From the NCBI GenBank assembly GCA_018780265.1, contig JADMJV010000130.1, forward strand, positions 1 to 39,315: a stretch of 39,315 nucleotides of DNA. Reading direction: 5' to 3'. Made by a program: the position numbers and the translations under genes. The notes under the pieces are model-generated. The model saw only the letters and a list, made by a program, of their open reading frames with translations, was not told where the DNA came from and did not search any database. The stretch comes from a bacterium. GTDB lineage: Bacteria; Vulcanimicrobiota; Xenobia; Xenobiales; JADMJV01. Positions 1-8,377 of this stretch are shown one piece after another (positions within the stretch are counted from its first letter, which is position 1; every line of letters begins with the position of its first letter).

Positions 1-10
1 CCTACTCGAT

Positions 11-1255
11 TCAGATGCCCCGCCCTCGCTGAGGTTTGGGCCCCTCCCACAAAAACGACTGCCAGTCCTGGGCGGCTATCCCCAGTCGCTGGGCGCTGCC
101 GACGGACTCGGACGGACAGATCACCAGTGGCTCAAATTGTGGATTGCGCCGCGTAAACTCAGCCAGGCCCTCCAGGGCTCGGCTGCGTACTTCTCCCAGG
201 GTGATTTCCAGGGCCCAGTTGCCCCACGATCCTTGAATCACCGCATCCACCTCGACCGGCTCTTCTCGCCAGTAAGTGACTTGCTGTCCAGAATTGACAC
301 AATGGGCCAGGCAGGCGTTTTCCAACCAGGCACCCCATCTGTCGGGGGTGTCAGGGCCGGCCGGATGGGCCAGACGCAAGAAGGCGTTGTTTAAGGTTAT
401 CAACTTGGGCGGAGCGGCTCGCCGTCGAGCCAGTGTGGCGCTGTATTTCTCCAAAGAAGTTACCAGGTAGGCATCTTTCAGTAAGCTCAAATAGTGGGCA
501 ACTGTCTCCAAGGCGCCTCGATCCTGGAGTTGGCCTTGCAGCTTTTGCAGGGATACGATTTGGGCCGGGGTGGCCGCGGCCAGAGTAAAAAGTTGCCTCA
601 GCAAGGCCGGCTTGCGCACCTGGGTGAGGGCCACCAGGTCTCGCCCCAGCGCCGGTTCTTGGATGGCATCGCGTAGATAGGCCAGCCAGCGGTCGGGTTG
701 ATCATGGAGAGGCCACGCGCCGGGAAACGAGCCCCACAAAACCAGAGCTTCGGCGGCCCGGCTGTCGGATAACGAGAAGGCGTTGGCCAGGGCGCGGGCT
801 CCCCAATGCCCCAGGGTGAGGCGCTCGAACCTTCCAGCCAGGCTCTCTCGCGATCCCGCACCTACGGCCAGGGCCGAAGACCCGCTGGCCACCACGTGAA
901 TGGGCAGGCCCAATCGCACGATGCGGTCCCATTCTCCTTTGAGCTTGCCAGACCAGTCGCTCAGGTAGGGGGCCTCGTCCAGCAACAGGTAGGCCTGTCC
1001 CTGGCTGGTGGCCATGACTTGAAGTTGATGCCAGAGTCGCTCCCAGTATCCAGGAAGACTGGCCTCAGGACCGTCGGCCGACGTGTACAGAGAACTTTCC
1101 CCGAGCGATTTGGCCATTGCGAGCAACAAAGTCGTTTTGCCTACCTGGCGCGGACCCGTAAGCAGTTGGATCCGGGACGGTGCAGTCTCGTGAAGACGTC
1201 GGAGCAATTCGGTCTGACAGGCTTGAAAGTCGAGCACGAAAGTAGATTCAGACAT
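11..1255 (-). CDS. AAA ATPase of the DUF4143 type (ATP-binding protein)
   Basis: The 414-residue protein has a P-loop near residues 34-42 (GPRQVGKTT) and a Walker B segment near 90-96 (LLLDEAP). A C-terminal half follows that resembles the DUF4143 nuclease-like domain, with WREEPVEVDAVI and WALEITLGEVRSRALEGL as the usual DUF4143 signature. This order, AAA_14 then DUF4143, is the family's normal layout and length. The cellular role of the family is not established. The gene follows the CBS-pair gene after only 45 bases, but those bases hold a perfect palindrome and a TATACT box, so it probably has its own regulated promoter. ATG start at 1255; the stop is near the window edge and the gene is complete. 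The family call is firm; no function is claimed. Confidence 0.85.
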   Translation of the reverse strand: MSESTFVLDFQACQTELLRRLHETAPSRIQLLTGPRQVGKTTLLLAMAKSLGESSLYTSADGPEASLPGYWERLWHQLQVMATSQGQAYLLLDEAPYLSDWSGKLKGEWDRIVRLGLPIHVVASGSSALAVGAGSRESLAGRFERLTLGHWGARALANAFSLSDSRAAEALVLWGSFPGAWPLHDQPDRWLAYLRDAIQEPALGRDLVALTQVRKPALLRQLFTLAAATPAQIVSLQKLQGQLQDRGALETVAHYLSLLKDAYLVTSLEKYSATLARRRAAPPKLITLNNAFLRLAHPAGPDTPDRWGAWLENACLAHCVNSGQQVTYWREEPVEVDAVIQGSWGNWALEITLGEVRSRALEGLAEFTRRNPQFEPLVICPSESVGSAQRLGIAAQDWQSFLWEGPKPQRGRGI

Positions 1256-1276
1256 ACTCGAATAATTATTCGAGTA
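1255..1276 (-). promoter_or_regulatory. Perfect 22-bp palindrome overlapping the ATPase start, with promoter-like box
   Basis: The two 11-base arms (TACTCGAATAA and its complement) meet without a spacer, and the palindrome's first base is the A of the ATPase ATG. A third, 9/10-matching half site (TAGTCGAATA) lies at 1277-1286, 22 bases from the first arm. On the minus strand TATACT (1273-1278) matches a -10 box, with a weak -35 (GATACA, 1296-1301) 17 bases upstream. Transcription would then start inside the palindrome, leaving a leader of about 11 bases. A repressor operator, perhaps autoregulatory, is an inference. Confidence 0.6.
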
Positions 1277-1300
1277 TAGTCGAATAGCCTGCCCGTGTAT

Positions 1301-1777
1301 CTAGGATCGTTTGGCCGTGGCGCGTTCTTCGAGCAAGCGGTCGAGCAGCATCACCAGGTCGAGGGTGGTGACGATGCCCACCAGCACATCCTCACGGGTG
1401 ACAAAGACGCGGTGAAGTCTGGCCGTTTTCATCAGTTCCAGCAGTTCACGGACTTCAGCATCGGCGTCCACCCGAATGAGGAACTCGGTCATCACGTGTC
1501 CGGCCGTGACGTCTTCGCTAAAAGTGAGATCGTGAAGAGCGTGGTGTCCGGTATCGTCCCACAGGTCGCGCAGAAAGCTGCCCTCTTTGGGCTTGTCCAG
1601 GCCGGCCGCATGGGCTGTGAGATCGCTCATCGAGATCACCCCTACCGGTTTGCCGGAGTCGTCCACCACGGGGGCTCCGGTGATGCCGAGTTGAATGAAA
1701 AAACGGGTGACATCCTGAAGCGTCGTCGTGGTGGTCACGGTCATAACGCCTTTGTGCATAATCTCGCCAACAGTCAA
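1301..1777 (-). CDS. Tandem CBS-domain protein
   Basis: The protein has two CBS domains and little else. The first starts at VGEIMHKGVMTV and continues through the typical GAPVVDDSGKPVGVIS. The second runs from DVTAGHVMTEFLIRV through LHRVFVTREDVLVGIVTTLDL. CBS pairs bind adenosyl nucleotides and usually act as regulatory modules; no ligand can be read from the sequence. I prefer the TTG start at 1777: it follows the flavoprotein's TAA at once, has GAGGTG (1782-1787) four bases upstream and gives the canonical N-terminus (M)TVGEIM. A GTG at 1789 would add four residues and overlap the upstream gene. The coupling suggests co-expression with the flavoprotein and subtilase. Confidence 0.85.
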   Translation of the reverse strand: MTVGEIMHKGVMTVTTTTTLQDVTRFFIQLGITGAPVVDDSGKPVGVISMSDLTAHAAGLDKPKEGSFLRDLWDDTGHHALHDLTFSEDVTAGHVMTEFLIRVDADAEVRELLELMKTARLHRVFVTREDVLVGIVTTLDLVMLLDRLLEERATAKRS

Positions 1778-1778
1778 A

Positions 1779-3320
1779 TTACACCTCACTCTTCAGGTCA
1801 CGGGCCACTGCCCGCGCCACGCGCTGCCCATCCATCGCCGCTGACAGGATTCCACCGGCGTATCCGGGGCCCTCTCCGCAGGGGTATAAGTTTCGCCATT
1901 GAGGGTGAAAGAGGCCCGCCGCCTCCCGCGGAATCCTGATGGGCGAACTGGTGCGGGACTCCACGCCCACCACCACCGCCTCCTGACTGTGGAAGCCTTT
2001 GAGTCGACCGCAAAAGTGCTCCAATCCCTGACGCAGGGCGCTACTGATGGCAGGTGGTAGAATTTGGTCCAGATCGGCGCAGTGCAAGCCTGGAACGTAA
2101 GAACTGGCCGGCAGAGATTGGGAAACTCGGCCTTGCAGATAGTCTGTCAGGCGAGCTGCCGGAGCTTGCTGGCTGCCCGCAAAGGCTTTTTGCTCGATAG
2201 ATTGTTGCAGGCGCATGGCGGCCAGCGGCCCGCTGTGCTGGGCCCAATCGGCGGCTCCCACCTCGACCACGATTCCTGAGTTGGCCCAGCGGCTGTTGCG
2301 TCCAGACATGGACATGCCGTTGACCACAATTTCGCCCGGCGCGGTTGCGGCCGGCACCATCAATCCCCCCGGACACATGCAGAAACTATAGACTCCACGC
2401 TCTTCGACCTGGCAGGCCAGCCGGTAACTGGAGGCCGGTAAATGCGGGTCGCGCGGTGACTGACGATACTGGATTTCGTCGATGAGCGCCTGAGGGTGCT
2501 CAATACGCAGTCCCAAGGCAAACGGTTTGGCCTCCATGGTCACGGCTCGGCGCTCGAGAAGCTCAAAGATGTCGCGGGCCGAATGGCCGGTAGCCAGGAT
2601 CACGGCCTGGCCGAGAAATTCCTGGTCATTACTGCGCACGCCTAAGAGTTGGTCGCCCTGGATGATCAGATCCACCACCGGTTGCTCAAAGTGAATTTCG
2701 GCGCCATAGCGCAGCAAGGTGGCGCGCAGGTTTTCGACCACACCGGGCAATTTGTTGGAGCCGATGTGAGGGTGAGTATCCTGTAAAATATCGCTGCGGG
2801 CTCCGCACTCCACCAGCATTTTGAGCACTCGCTGGGTATCGCCGCGTTTGTCGGAGCGGGTGTAGAGTTTTCCGTCTGAATACGTCCCCGCTCCCCCTTC
2901 ACCAAAGCAGTAGTTGGAGTGAGGATGGACCAGATGGTCCTGCATGAGGCTGCGCAGATCGTAGCGGCGAGATCGAGTATCTTTACCGCGCTCCACCACA
3001 ACCGGGCACAGTCCCAGCAAAATCAGCTCAAGGGCGGCAAAATAGCCGGCCGGACCGGCTCCCACCACGATGACCTTGGGACCGGTTGGTGCGGGTACGT
3101 CGTCCAGCAGACGGGCTTCAGCGGGAGGTTGGCTGTTGCGATAGACGTCAACCAGCAGCACCATTTTGGGGTCACCCTTGCGAGCGTCAACGGAACGGCG
3201 CCGCACCACCACCTGCAGTTCTTGGGCCGGGCAGCGCAACTGGCGCGCGCAGACCTGTTGGATACGCACCGGGTCGGCAGCCTCGGCTGGCGACAGTTTT
3301 AGCTCCAGCGAGCGCACCAT
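1779..3320 (-). CDS. FAD-dependent oxidoreductase of the COG2509 type
   Basis: This 513-residue flavoprotein has a short N-terminal alpha/beta domain and then a Rossmann dinucleotide-binding motif (VIVVGAGPAGYFAALEL, near residue 85). Further family hallmarks are CFGEGGAGTYSDGKLYTR near 140, ATGHSARDIFELL near 245, and a C-terminal CGEGPGYAGGILSAAMDG that closes the FAD site. The pattern matches the widely conserved uncharacterised FAD-dependent dehydrogenases of COG2509, whose substrate is unknown. It lacks a signal peptide, so it is cytoplasmic. Its ATG overlaps the upstream subtilase stop by four bases (ATGA), and its own stop abuts the CBS gene, so it sits inside a coupled operon. Confidence 0.85.
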   Translation of the reverse strand: MVRSLELKLSPAEAADPVRIQQVCARQLRCPAQELQVVVRRRSVDARKGDPKMVLLVDVYRNSQPPAEARLLDDVPAPTGPKVIVVGAGPAGYFAALELILLGLCPVVVERGKDTRSRRYDLRSLMQDHLVHPHSNYCFGEGGAGTYSDGKLYTRSDKRGDTQRVLKMLVECGARSDILQDTHPHIGSNKLPGVVENLRATLLRYGAEIHFEQPVVDLIIQGDQLLGVRSNDQEFLGQAVILATGHSARDIFELLERRAVTMEAKPFALGLRIEHPQALIDEIQYRQSPRDPHLPASSYRLACQVEERGVYSFCMCPGGLMVPAATAPGEIVVNGMSMSGRNSRWANSGIVVEVGAADWAQHSGPLAAMRLQQSIEQKAFAGSQQAPAARLTDYLQGRVSQSLPASSYVPGLHCADLDQILPPAISSALRQGLEHFCGRLKGFHSQEAVVVGVESRTSSPIRIPREAAGLFHPQWRNLYPCGEGPGYAGGILSAAMDGQRVARAVARDLKSEV

Positions 3321-4783
3321 CAGGCGATGGTCAAAATCGAGTCGAAGCCGCCATAGATATTAGGCTGCTTAAACAGGTTGGCGGGGTCTTCCATCCAGGT
3401 TTTGCCGTCGATTAAGAACTTGTAGCGATAGCGGCCCACACCGGGGGCCTCGATGTCCACTCGCCAGAGTCCGTCGAGGATCTGCTCCATGGGGTGGCTG
3501 CTGAGATGCCAGGCGTTGACATCGCCCACCAGATGGACGCTGTCGGCCAGCGGATTGACGAAAATGAAACTCAGTCGGTCGCCATCCACTCGCGGGGGAC
3601 GCAGCTCGGATATTTGGGTGGGAGTCCAGACCCGCACGGCTTCTTCTACGGCGCGACGGGCGTTGACCACGCCGCAGCCCTGGCGCAGCACCGAGGCGTG
3701 GCGCACACGATCGGCTGTGGACATCAAGATCTGGCGCACGGCCGCTGGCGACAGGTCGGTGTTGGCTTCCAGCATCTGAGCCACAATCGAAGACACAATG
3801 GGGGCTGCAAAGGAGGTGCCGTCGACGTGCTGATAACCTTTGGTGATCACTTTGTCGCGGCGCAAGAAACGCTCGATGACTTCGCGAATCTCTTTGACGG
3901 ACTTACTGCCCAGGTCGCCGGGCATTTCGAATTCGGCCGGCAAAGCCTTGACGCGCTCGGGCAGTTGCTCATCGGACAGGCGACTGATTTCCAGGAGAAA
4001 GTCGGTGCGGGTACGCTGCACGGTGTTGGGCAATAGAGGGGCGGCCACCCAGGCGGCCGGGGCAATGACCTCGGGCTTGACCACAAGATCCATCGTGAAA
4101 CCGAAATTGGAATTATAGAGTTCGACCTTGTCGGGCGAACTGATGTCCTGGGTAACAAAGCCGCCCACGGTCAGCACCGAGGGTGCATTGGCAGGGGCCC
4201 GGGGCGCATCCCCGTCATTGCCGGCGGCAGCCACCACCACCAGACCGGCGCCCACGGCATCTTCGGCCGCTCTGCTGATTTCGCTCTCTTCAAAGGATCC
4301 GTGAGAACCCTCTTCCCAGCCGCCCACCGAGATGTTGAGCACCCGGATGTTGTATTGTTCGCGGTGGTCGATGACCCACTGGATGCCCTTGGCGATCAGT
4401 TCGTCGCGGATGCGGCCGTTTAGACCAACCTGGACCAGCACCAGTTTGGAATCAGGGGCCAGACTGCGGTATTTGCCTCCCGAGACGCGGCCGTTGCCGG
4501 CCGCAACCACCGAAGTCTGAGCGCCATGCCAGTGCCAAAATTCGGGTTTGCGGTCTTTGTCCAGAAAGTCACCTGAGCCGCTGACGTCGATGAAGGCCAA
4601 AATTCGGTCGTCAGGCTCGACCAGATCGGGATGAGGAAAGAAGCCCGAGTCGAGGTAGGCGATGGTGATACCCTTGCCTGTATAGTCTGGATGGCTGTCA
4701 AGACGGTCAGGAGTGGGCAACACCGAGTGCAGGTTGGGATGGCTTTTATGGGGGATTTCTGTTGGGGCTGGAGGATCGGGCAT
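3320..4783 (-). CDS. Subtilase (S8) with C-terminal CBM48-like domain, no signal peptide
   Basis: The S8 catalytic set is complete: Asp45 (AYLDSG), His86 (WHWHGAQTS), the oxyanion Asn in VVAAAGND, and Ser324 (DGTSFAAP). An insert of about 55 residues rich in charged residues separates the VVKPEVIAPAA strand from the serine motif. After the protease domain, about 85 residues (SFIFVNPLADSVHLVGDVNAW ... RYRYKFLIDGKTW) look like the early-set / CBM48 fold of glycogen-branching and AMPK-beta proteins. No leader or propeptide is visible, suggesting a cytoplasmic protease. I chose ATG 4783: it follows the fabI stop and has GGGA eight bases upstream. A TTG at 4813 would add ten residues. Substrate unknown. 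Confidence 0.85.
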   Translation of the reverse strand: MPDPPAPTEIPHKSHPNLHSVLPTPDRLDSHPDYTGKGITIAYLDSGFFPHPDLVEPDDRILAFIDVSGSGDFLDKDRKPEFWHWHGAQTSVVAAGNGRVSGGKYRSLAPDSKLVLVQVGLNGRIRDELIAKGIQWVIDHREQYNIRVLNISVGGWEEGSHGSFEESEISRAAEDAVGAGLVVVAAAGNDGDAPRAPANAPSVLTVGGFVTQDISSPDKVELYNSNFGFTMDLVVKPEVIAPAAWVAAPLLPNTVQRTRTDFLLEISRLSDEQLPERVKALPAEFEMPGDLGSKSVKEIREVIERFLRRDKVITKGYQHVDGTSFAAPIVSSIVAQMLEANTDLSPAAVRQILMSTADRVRHASVLRQGCGVVNARRAVEEAVRVWTPTQISELRPPRVDGDRLSFIFVNPLADSVHLVGDVNAWHLSSHPMEQILDGLWRVDIEAPGVGRYRYKFLIDGKTWMEDPANLFKQPNIYGGFDSILTIA

Positions 4784-4785
4784 GG

Positions 4786-5550
4786 CTACATTCCCATCAA
4801 GTTGTAACCGCAATCCACATAGTGGACCTCCCCCGTGACCCCTGAACTCAAATCAGACAACAAGTACACTGCCGACTTGCCCACTTCTGAGGCATCGACG
4901 TTGCGTTGCAGAGGAGCCTTTTCGCAAGCGTGTTTGAGCATGTCGTTAAAGTCGCGGATTCCTTTGGCGGAGAGAGTTTTGATCGGTCCCGCCGAGATTG
5001 CGTTGACACGCAACTGTTGGGGACCCAGGTCGGCGGCCAGATAGCGGACGGAGGCTTCCAAGGCAGCCTTGGCCACTCCCATCACGTTGTAGTTGCGCAC
5101 CACTTTTTCGGCACCGTAATAGGTAAGGGCCAGAATTGACCCCCCCGGCTTCATCACCGGTTCACAGGCACGGGCCAGAGCTACCAGACTGTAGGCACTG
5201 ATGTCGAGAGCGACGCGAAATCCCTCGCGAGAGGTATCCAGAAAACGCCCGTCCAGGTCTTCGCGTTGGGCGAATGCTACGCAGTGCACAACAAAATCCA
5301 GCGGACCCCACTTTTGCAAAGCCTCACGTAACTTTTCTAAATGGTCGTCTTGCGATACATCGCAGGGCAGGATCAGAGTGGAGTTGACACTCTCCGCCAG
5401 CGGGCGAACTCGCTTCTCCAGACTCTCGTTGAGGTAGGTGAAGGCGAGCTCAGCGCCATGCTGGTGACAGGCCTGAGAGATACCCCAGGCGATGGAATGA
5501 GCGTTGGCCACCCCCACCACAAGCCCCCGCTTTTGTTCTAAAAGCTTCAT
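4786..5550 (-). CDS. fabI: Enoyl-[acyl-carrier-protein] reductase FabI
   Basis: FabI catalyses the last step of each fatty-acid elongation cycle, the NAD(P)H-dependent reduction of enoyl-ACP. The 254-residue protein starts with the FabI cofactor loop (GLVVGVANAHSIAWGI). It carries the catalytic Tyr154 and Lys161 in the YYGAEKVVRNYNVMGVAKA block, with Tyr144 matching E. coli Tyr146; the two-residue offset from E. coli numbering is constant. The C-terminus (DLSSGVTGEVHYVDCGYNLMGM) is also canonical. No clear Shine-Dalgarno precedes the ATG, but the N-terminus aligns well. It lies first in a coupled run with the subtilase, flavoprotein and CBS genes. Confidence 0.95.
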   Translation of the reverse strand: MKLLEQKRGLVVGVANAHSIAWGISQACHQHGAELAFTYLNESLEKRVRPLAESVNSTLILPCDVSQDDHLEKLREALQKWGPLDFVVHCVAFAQREDLDGRFLDTSREGFRVALDISAYSLVALARACEPVMKPGGSILALTYYGAEKVVRNYNVMGVAKAALEASVRYLAADLGPQQLRVNAISAGPIKTLSAKGIRDFNDMLKHACEKAPLQRNVDASEVGKSAVYLLSDLSSGVTGEVHYVDCGYNLMGM

Positions 5551-5597
5551 CGCGGCGGCTTCGGCCGGCCCCTGTCGAGTTCCTTCGCTGCTTTGGC

Positions 5598-6107
5598 TCA
5601 GGCCGATTCGCGCATAAAGTGACCGACAAAGGTGGCTCCACCCAAAATCGAGGCCGCTACGACCGGCGAAGCCAGTTGGGGCAGTATTGCACCCCCGACG
5701 GCTCCAGCCAGCGTGCCCACCACGGGTGCTCCAAAGCCTATGGCCAGCGCGCCGATACCTCCCACAATGGCGCTGCCGCCACCTGCTTTGGCGCCGCTTT
5801 TGGCCAGACCGAAGGCGGCCAACTTGCCTCCCCCAGCGCCCAGGTTATAGCCGGCCATCATTCCGCCGACGCCGCCGGCGATGCCGCCATAGACGGGGTT
5901 GGCGCTGGCCGATGCAAATGCGCCCAAGGCGGCTGCCTGGACGGCCGGTATCAACGAGACTCCCACCTTATGCAAAAAGCTCTTTTCGGGGCGAGTGTTC
6001 AATTCAACTTTGTCGCCAGCGGGAGGCGTGGCCGGCTCGGGGGCGGCCGGGGGAGTGGGCGGAAGGTTCCGCGGGGGGGTGGGGTTGGGCGCATTCTGAA
6101 TTTTCAT
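5598..6107 (-). CDS. Proline-rich, glycine-zipper membrane protein of unknown function
   Basis: The first 30 or so residues are almost all Pro, Ala, Thr and Asn (NPTPPRNLPPTPPAAPEP), ending in GDKVELNTR. From about residue 50 the chain is a run of small-residue hydrophobic segments with repeated glycines (YGGIAGGVGGMMAGYNLGAG, VGGIGALAIGFGAPVVG, LAGAVGGAILPQLASP). These look like paired transmembrane or glycine-zipper hairpins. There is no signal peptide, because the proline-rich region is N-terminal. ATG is preceded by AGAGGAG at good spacing. I do not recognise the family. It is 47 bases upstream of fabI on the same strand and may share its transcript. Confidence 0.6.
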   Translation of the reverse strand: MKIQNAPNPTPPRNLPPTPPAAPEPATPPAGDKVELNTRPEKSFLHKVGVSLIPAVQAAALGAFASASANPVYGGIAGGVGGMMAGYNLGAGGGKLAAFGLAKSGAKAGGGSAIVGGIGALAIGFGAPVVGTLAGAVGGAILPQLASPVVAASILGGATFVGHFMRESA

Positions 6108-6185
6108 GAAACGGCTCCTCTGAATCCTCTATCTGTGTGGGTGAATCCTAGAGGTCGCCGCTGAAAGAGAGCTGAAAGCAGCAGG

Positions 6186-7154
6186 GTGCGTTCCACTCTG
6201 GCCTTCTTCAAGGACTCACTGGTCTTCGGGGCGGTGATCTTTTCCTACTTGCTCAATCTCTGCTTTCTGGCTGCCGCCCATGACCTGCGGCTGGAGCAAG
6301 CCTATCAAAGGCTCAGTCACGCCCAGGCATTTCCTCCAGAGATGTTAGCCCGCGATCTGGTCACGGTGAGAACTGCCTGTCCCGAGGGTCGCAGACTGCT
6401 GCACCCGGGCGACACGGCTTTGTTGGACCTGGCTCGTCGAGCTGGTCCCTTGCAGGCGCCCAGTTTGGCGGCGTTGCAGCTCAAACTGAAGGGGCCGGGA
6501 TTGACTCTCCTGGAATGCGAGCGCGCTCTGGCCGAAGGTCTGCCCACGGCCGAATCTCCCGAGCTACTGCCTCGTCTCCAGAGATTTTTTCTGCTCTATG
6601 CCTGGGTGGTGGAGATCCTGGTCTTGGCCGCTCTTTCCCAGGCGCTACGAGACCCCGAAGTGCAACGCGATCTACACACGCAGATGATGCGGCCGGGCCT
6701 GTTCATTCCGGCTGTCACCGTGATGTTATTGGCGCCTTTAGCGCGCTACCCCGAACTGGCCCTGGCACCTGGCCAGGATGGCCCCTGGGCCTTTGCCCTG
6801 ACCGGCCTGGTGGCGCTGTTGGGCGGAGTGGTGCTGCACTGGAGGGCCCGCAGTCGCTTGCAGCCGCAGCAATTGCCTGAACTGGGAATCTACTTGCTGA
6901 TTGTTTCGCTTTTTGTGCAGCTGGTGGCCATTCTGGCCGGTGCGCCCTGGTCGCTGGGGCTGCTCAATCAACCTCACATGCAGTTGGTGCGGGGCTTGTG
7001 CCATTTTATTCTGGTGTGCTGCCCTCTGATGTTGTTGGAGAAGTGGTGGACATCTGGTCGCAGTCAGAAGCCAGACGCATGTGGCGACCATCCCATTCCA
7101 ACACCCAGGGAGCCTGGACGGGTCGATACTTCAAATCACACACCGAAGCATTGA
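6186..7154 (+). CDS. Polytopic membrane protein of unknown function
   Basis: This 322-residue protein starts at GTG. It has an N-terminal hydrophobic helix (about residues 10-32), a soluble stretch of roughly 100 residues rich in Leu, Ala and Arg, and then five likely membrane helices between about residues 130 and 282. The last helix is HFILVCCPLMLLEKWW. The final 40 residues are hydrophilic and low in recognisable structure. These are the part that overlaps the opposing metallophosphoesterase, so the true functional C-terminus may lie near residue 285. No family recognised. It diverges from the glycine-zipper gene with a 78-base spacer in which I see no convincing promoter. Confidence 0.65.
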   Translation: MRSTLAFFKDSLVFGAVIFSYLLNLCFLAAAHDLRLEQAYQRLSHAQAFPPEMLARDLVTVRTACPEGRRLLHPGDTALLDLARRAGPLQAPSLAALQLKLKGPGLTLLECERALAEGLPTAESPELLPRLQRFFLLYAWVVEILVLAALSQALRDPEVQRDLHTQMMRPGLFIPAVTVMLLAPLARYPELALAPGQDGPWAFALTGLVALLGGVVLHWRARSRLQPQQLPELGIYLLIVSLFVQLVAILAGAPWSLGLLNQPHMQLVRGLCHFILVCCPLMLLEKWWTSGRSQKPDACGDHPIPTPREPGRVDTSNHTPKH

Positions 7155-7710
7155 GGTAGAGCGTCTCTCCCTGCTTTTGCTGACCGTAAGCCTCGTGAAT
7201 ATGTCCAAAAACGTGCACCAAGGGGCGGACGGTTGCCAGGCGCTGGCTCAATTCTTCGCAGCCCACCAGGCGTCCGTCGAAGGTTTTGTCTAAAATTCCC
7301 TGGGGCGGTCCGTGGGTGATCAGGATGTGAGTGTCTGGCGGAATGTGGGCCCACACCCGGCGCAACGGCTCTCCTCGGCGCAAATTGAAGGCCCAGTCGT
7401 GAAACCAGGGTTGCCAGGGACTGCCGTAGAGATGCAGGCCCTCCACCTGAGCGGACTCATCTTGCAAGTAGATCAAGCCCTCGAGGAGCGGTCGAGCCTG
7501 CCGGGGTTCCTGTTCCAGGCAGAAGTCATGGTTGCCGCCGATGACCACTTTGTGGCGGTGGGGTAGGCCGCGCAGCCAATCAGCAGCAGCGGCCAGTTCA
7601 ACCAGGCTCCCTCGACCGCAAAGGTCACCTGCGTGCACCAACAGGTCGCCATTCGGTATCTGAAGGCCGTGATGGAGTCCGTGGGTGTCGGAAACACAAA
7701 CGATACGCAT
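7006..7710 (-). CDS. Calcineurin-like metallophosphoesterase (MPPED-like)
   Basis: All metal-ligand motifs are present: Asp8/His10 (DTHG), Asp29 (HAGDL), Asn60/His61 (GGNHD), His133 (ITHGPP), and His170/His172 (FGHIH). Length (234) and spacing fit the small cytoplasmic phosphoesterases related to MPPED1/2, which hydrolyse phosphodiesters or monoesters in vitro. The biological substrate cannot be read. Conserved sequence ends near APWVLEWDG, about 20 residues before the stop; the remaining tail lies inside a 149-base antisense overlap with the membrane-protein gene. ATG start; the gene is alone on this strand here. Confidence 0.85.
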   Translation of the reverse strand: MRIVCVSDTHGLHHGLQIPNGDLLVHAGDLCGRGSLVELAAAADWLRGLPHRHKVVIGGNHDFCLEQEPRQARPLLEGLIYLQDESAQVEGLHLYGSPWQPWFHDWAFNLRRGEPLRRVWAHIPPDTHILITHGPPQGILDKTFDGRLVGCEELSQRLATVRPLVHVFGHIHEAYGQQKQGETLYLNASVCDLKYRPVQAPWVLEWDGRHMRLASDCDQMSTTSPTTSEGSTPE

Positions 7711-7880
7711 GACCCGACCTTCCTTAACCAGGCCTTAATGACACGCCTGTCTGGCAACAATCCGGCAACAAAAAGAAGTCAAACTGTTACAACGTTCGTA
7801 ATTCCGTTACAAACGAGTGCATGCAACGAGGCCAGTATTGTTTACTCTTAATGAAATCGCATCCGACAGGAGAACCTCAG

Positions 7881-8372
7881 GTGAACTACGTGCTCCCTTT
7901 TCAACGCAGCCGCGAAGTCAAATGCCTGGTTCAGAAGCGAGCCCGCCAGGTGGTGGACGAGGTTCTCCAACAAGTAGAAGTGTGCACCAGGCAGGGCCAG
8001 GGGCAAGACGGCTTTCTAACCTGGACGTCGGTGCAGGGTCAGGCCTGGGCCGTCTTTGAAGAGGGACGATGCCTGTGGTTGCTGCACATTGATGGGGACA
8101 ACGAGAGAGTGTGTTATTATCGCCATCGAGGCGACCTGGAGCACTTCGAACTGCACGAACCTGGCCACGCTGGCGGTAGCGTGTGCCAGAAAGTGGAACA
8201 ACTGGGGACGTTAATCCACTCTTATCAGTGCATCAACGCTGCCCAGTTGCCTCAAATCGAATTGAAAATCCGCTGGTGGCAAGCTCAGCGTTGGTTTGGC
8301 GAGCTTAAAACCAGCGTCCGTCAGGGCAAAGCCTTCCGAGCCCTGCTACTGTTGCGTAAGTCTGCAGCCTGA
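7881..8372 (+). CDS. Small cytoplasmic protein of unknown function
   Basis: The gene encodes 163 residues with mixed alpha/beta character, several aromatic patches (LTWTSVQGQAWAVFEEGRC, IRWWQAQRWFGELK) and no signal peptide or membrane helix. I place the start at GTG 7881 because GGAG lies eight bases upstream (GGAGAACCTCAG). In-frame ATGs at 7851 and 7821 lack a ribosome site. No family recognised. It converges on the next gene with five bases between stops. The 170-base upstream region holds two GTTACAA copies (7786 and 7806). Confidence 0.6.
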   Translation: MNYVLPFQRSREVKCLVQKRARQVVDEVLQQVEVCTRQGQGQDGFLTWTSVQGQAWAVFEEGRCLWLLHIDGDNERVCYYRHRGDLEHFELHEPGHAGGSVCQKVEQLGTLIHSYQCINAAQLPQIELKIRWWQAQRWFGELKTSVRQGKAFRALLLLRKSAA

Positions 8373-8377
8373 GTGGC

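Noticed and set aside
3..9. TACTCGA after the DUF4143 gene as a second copy of its start-site motif
   Set aside because: Only seven bases match and no palindrome is formed; at the window edge it cannot be told from chance.
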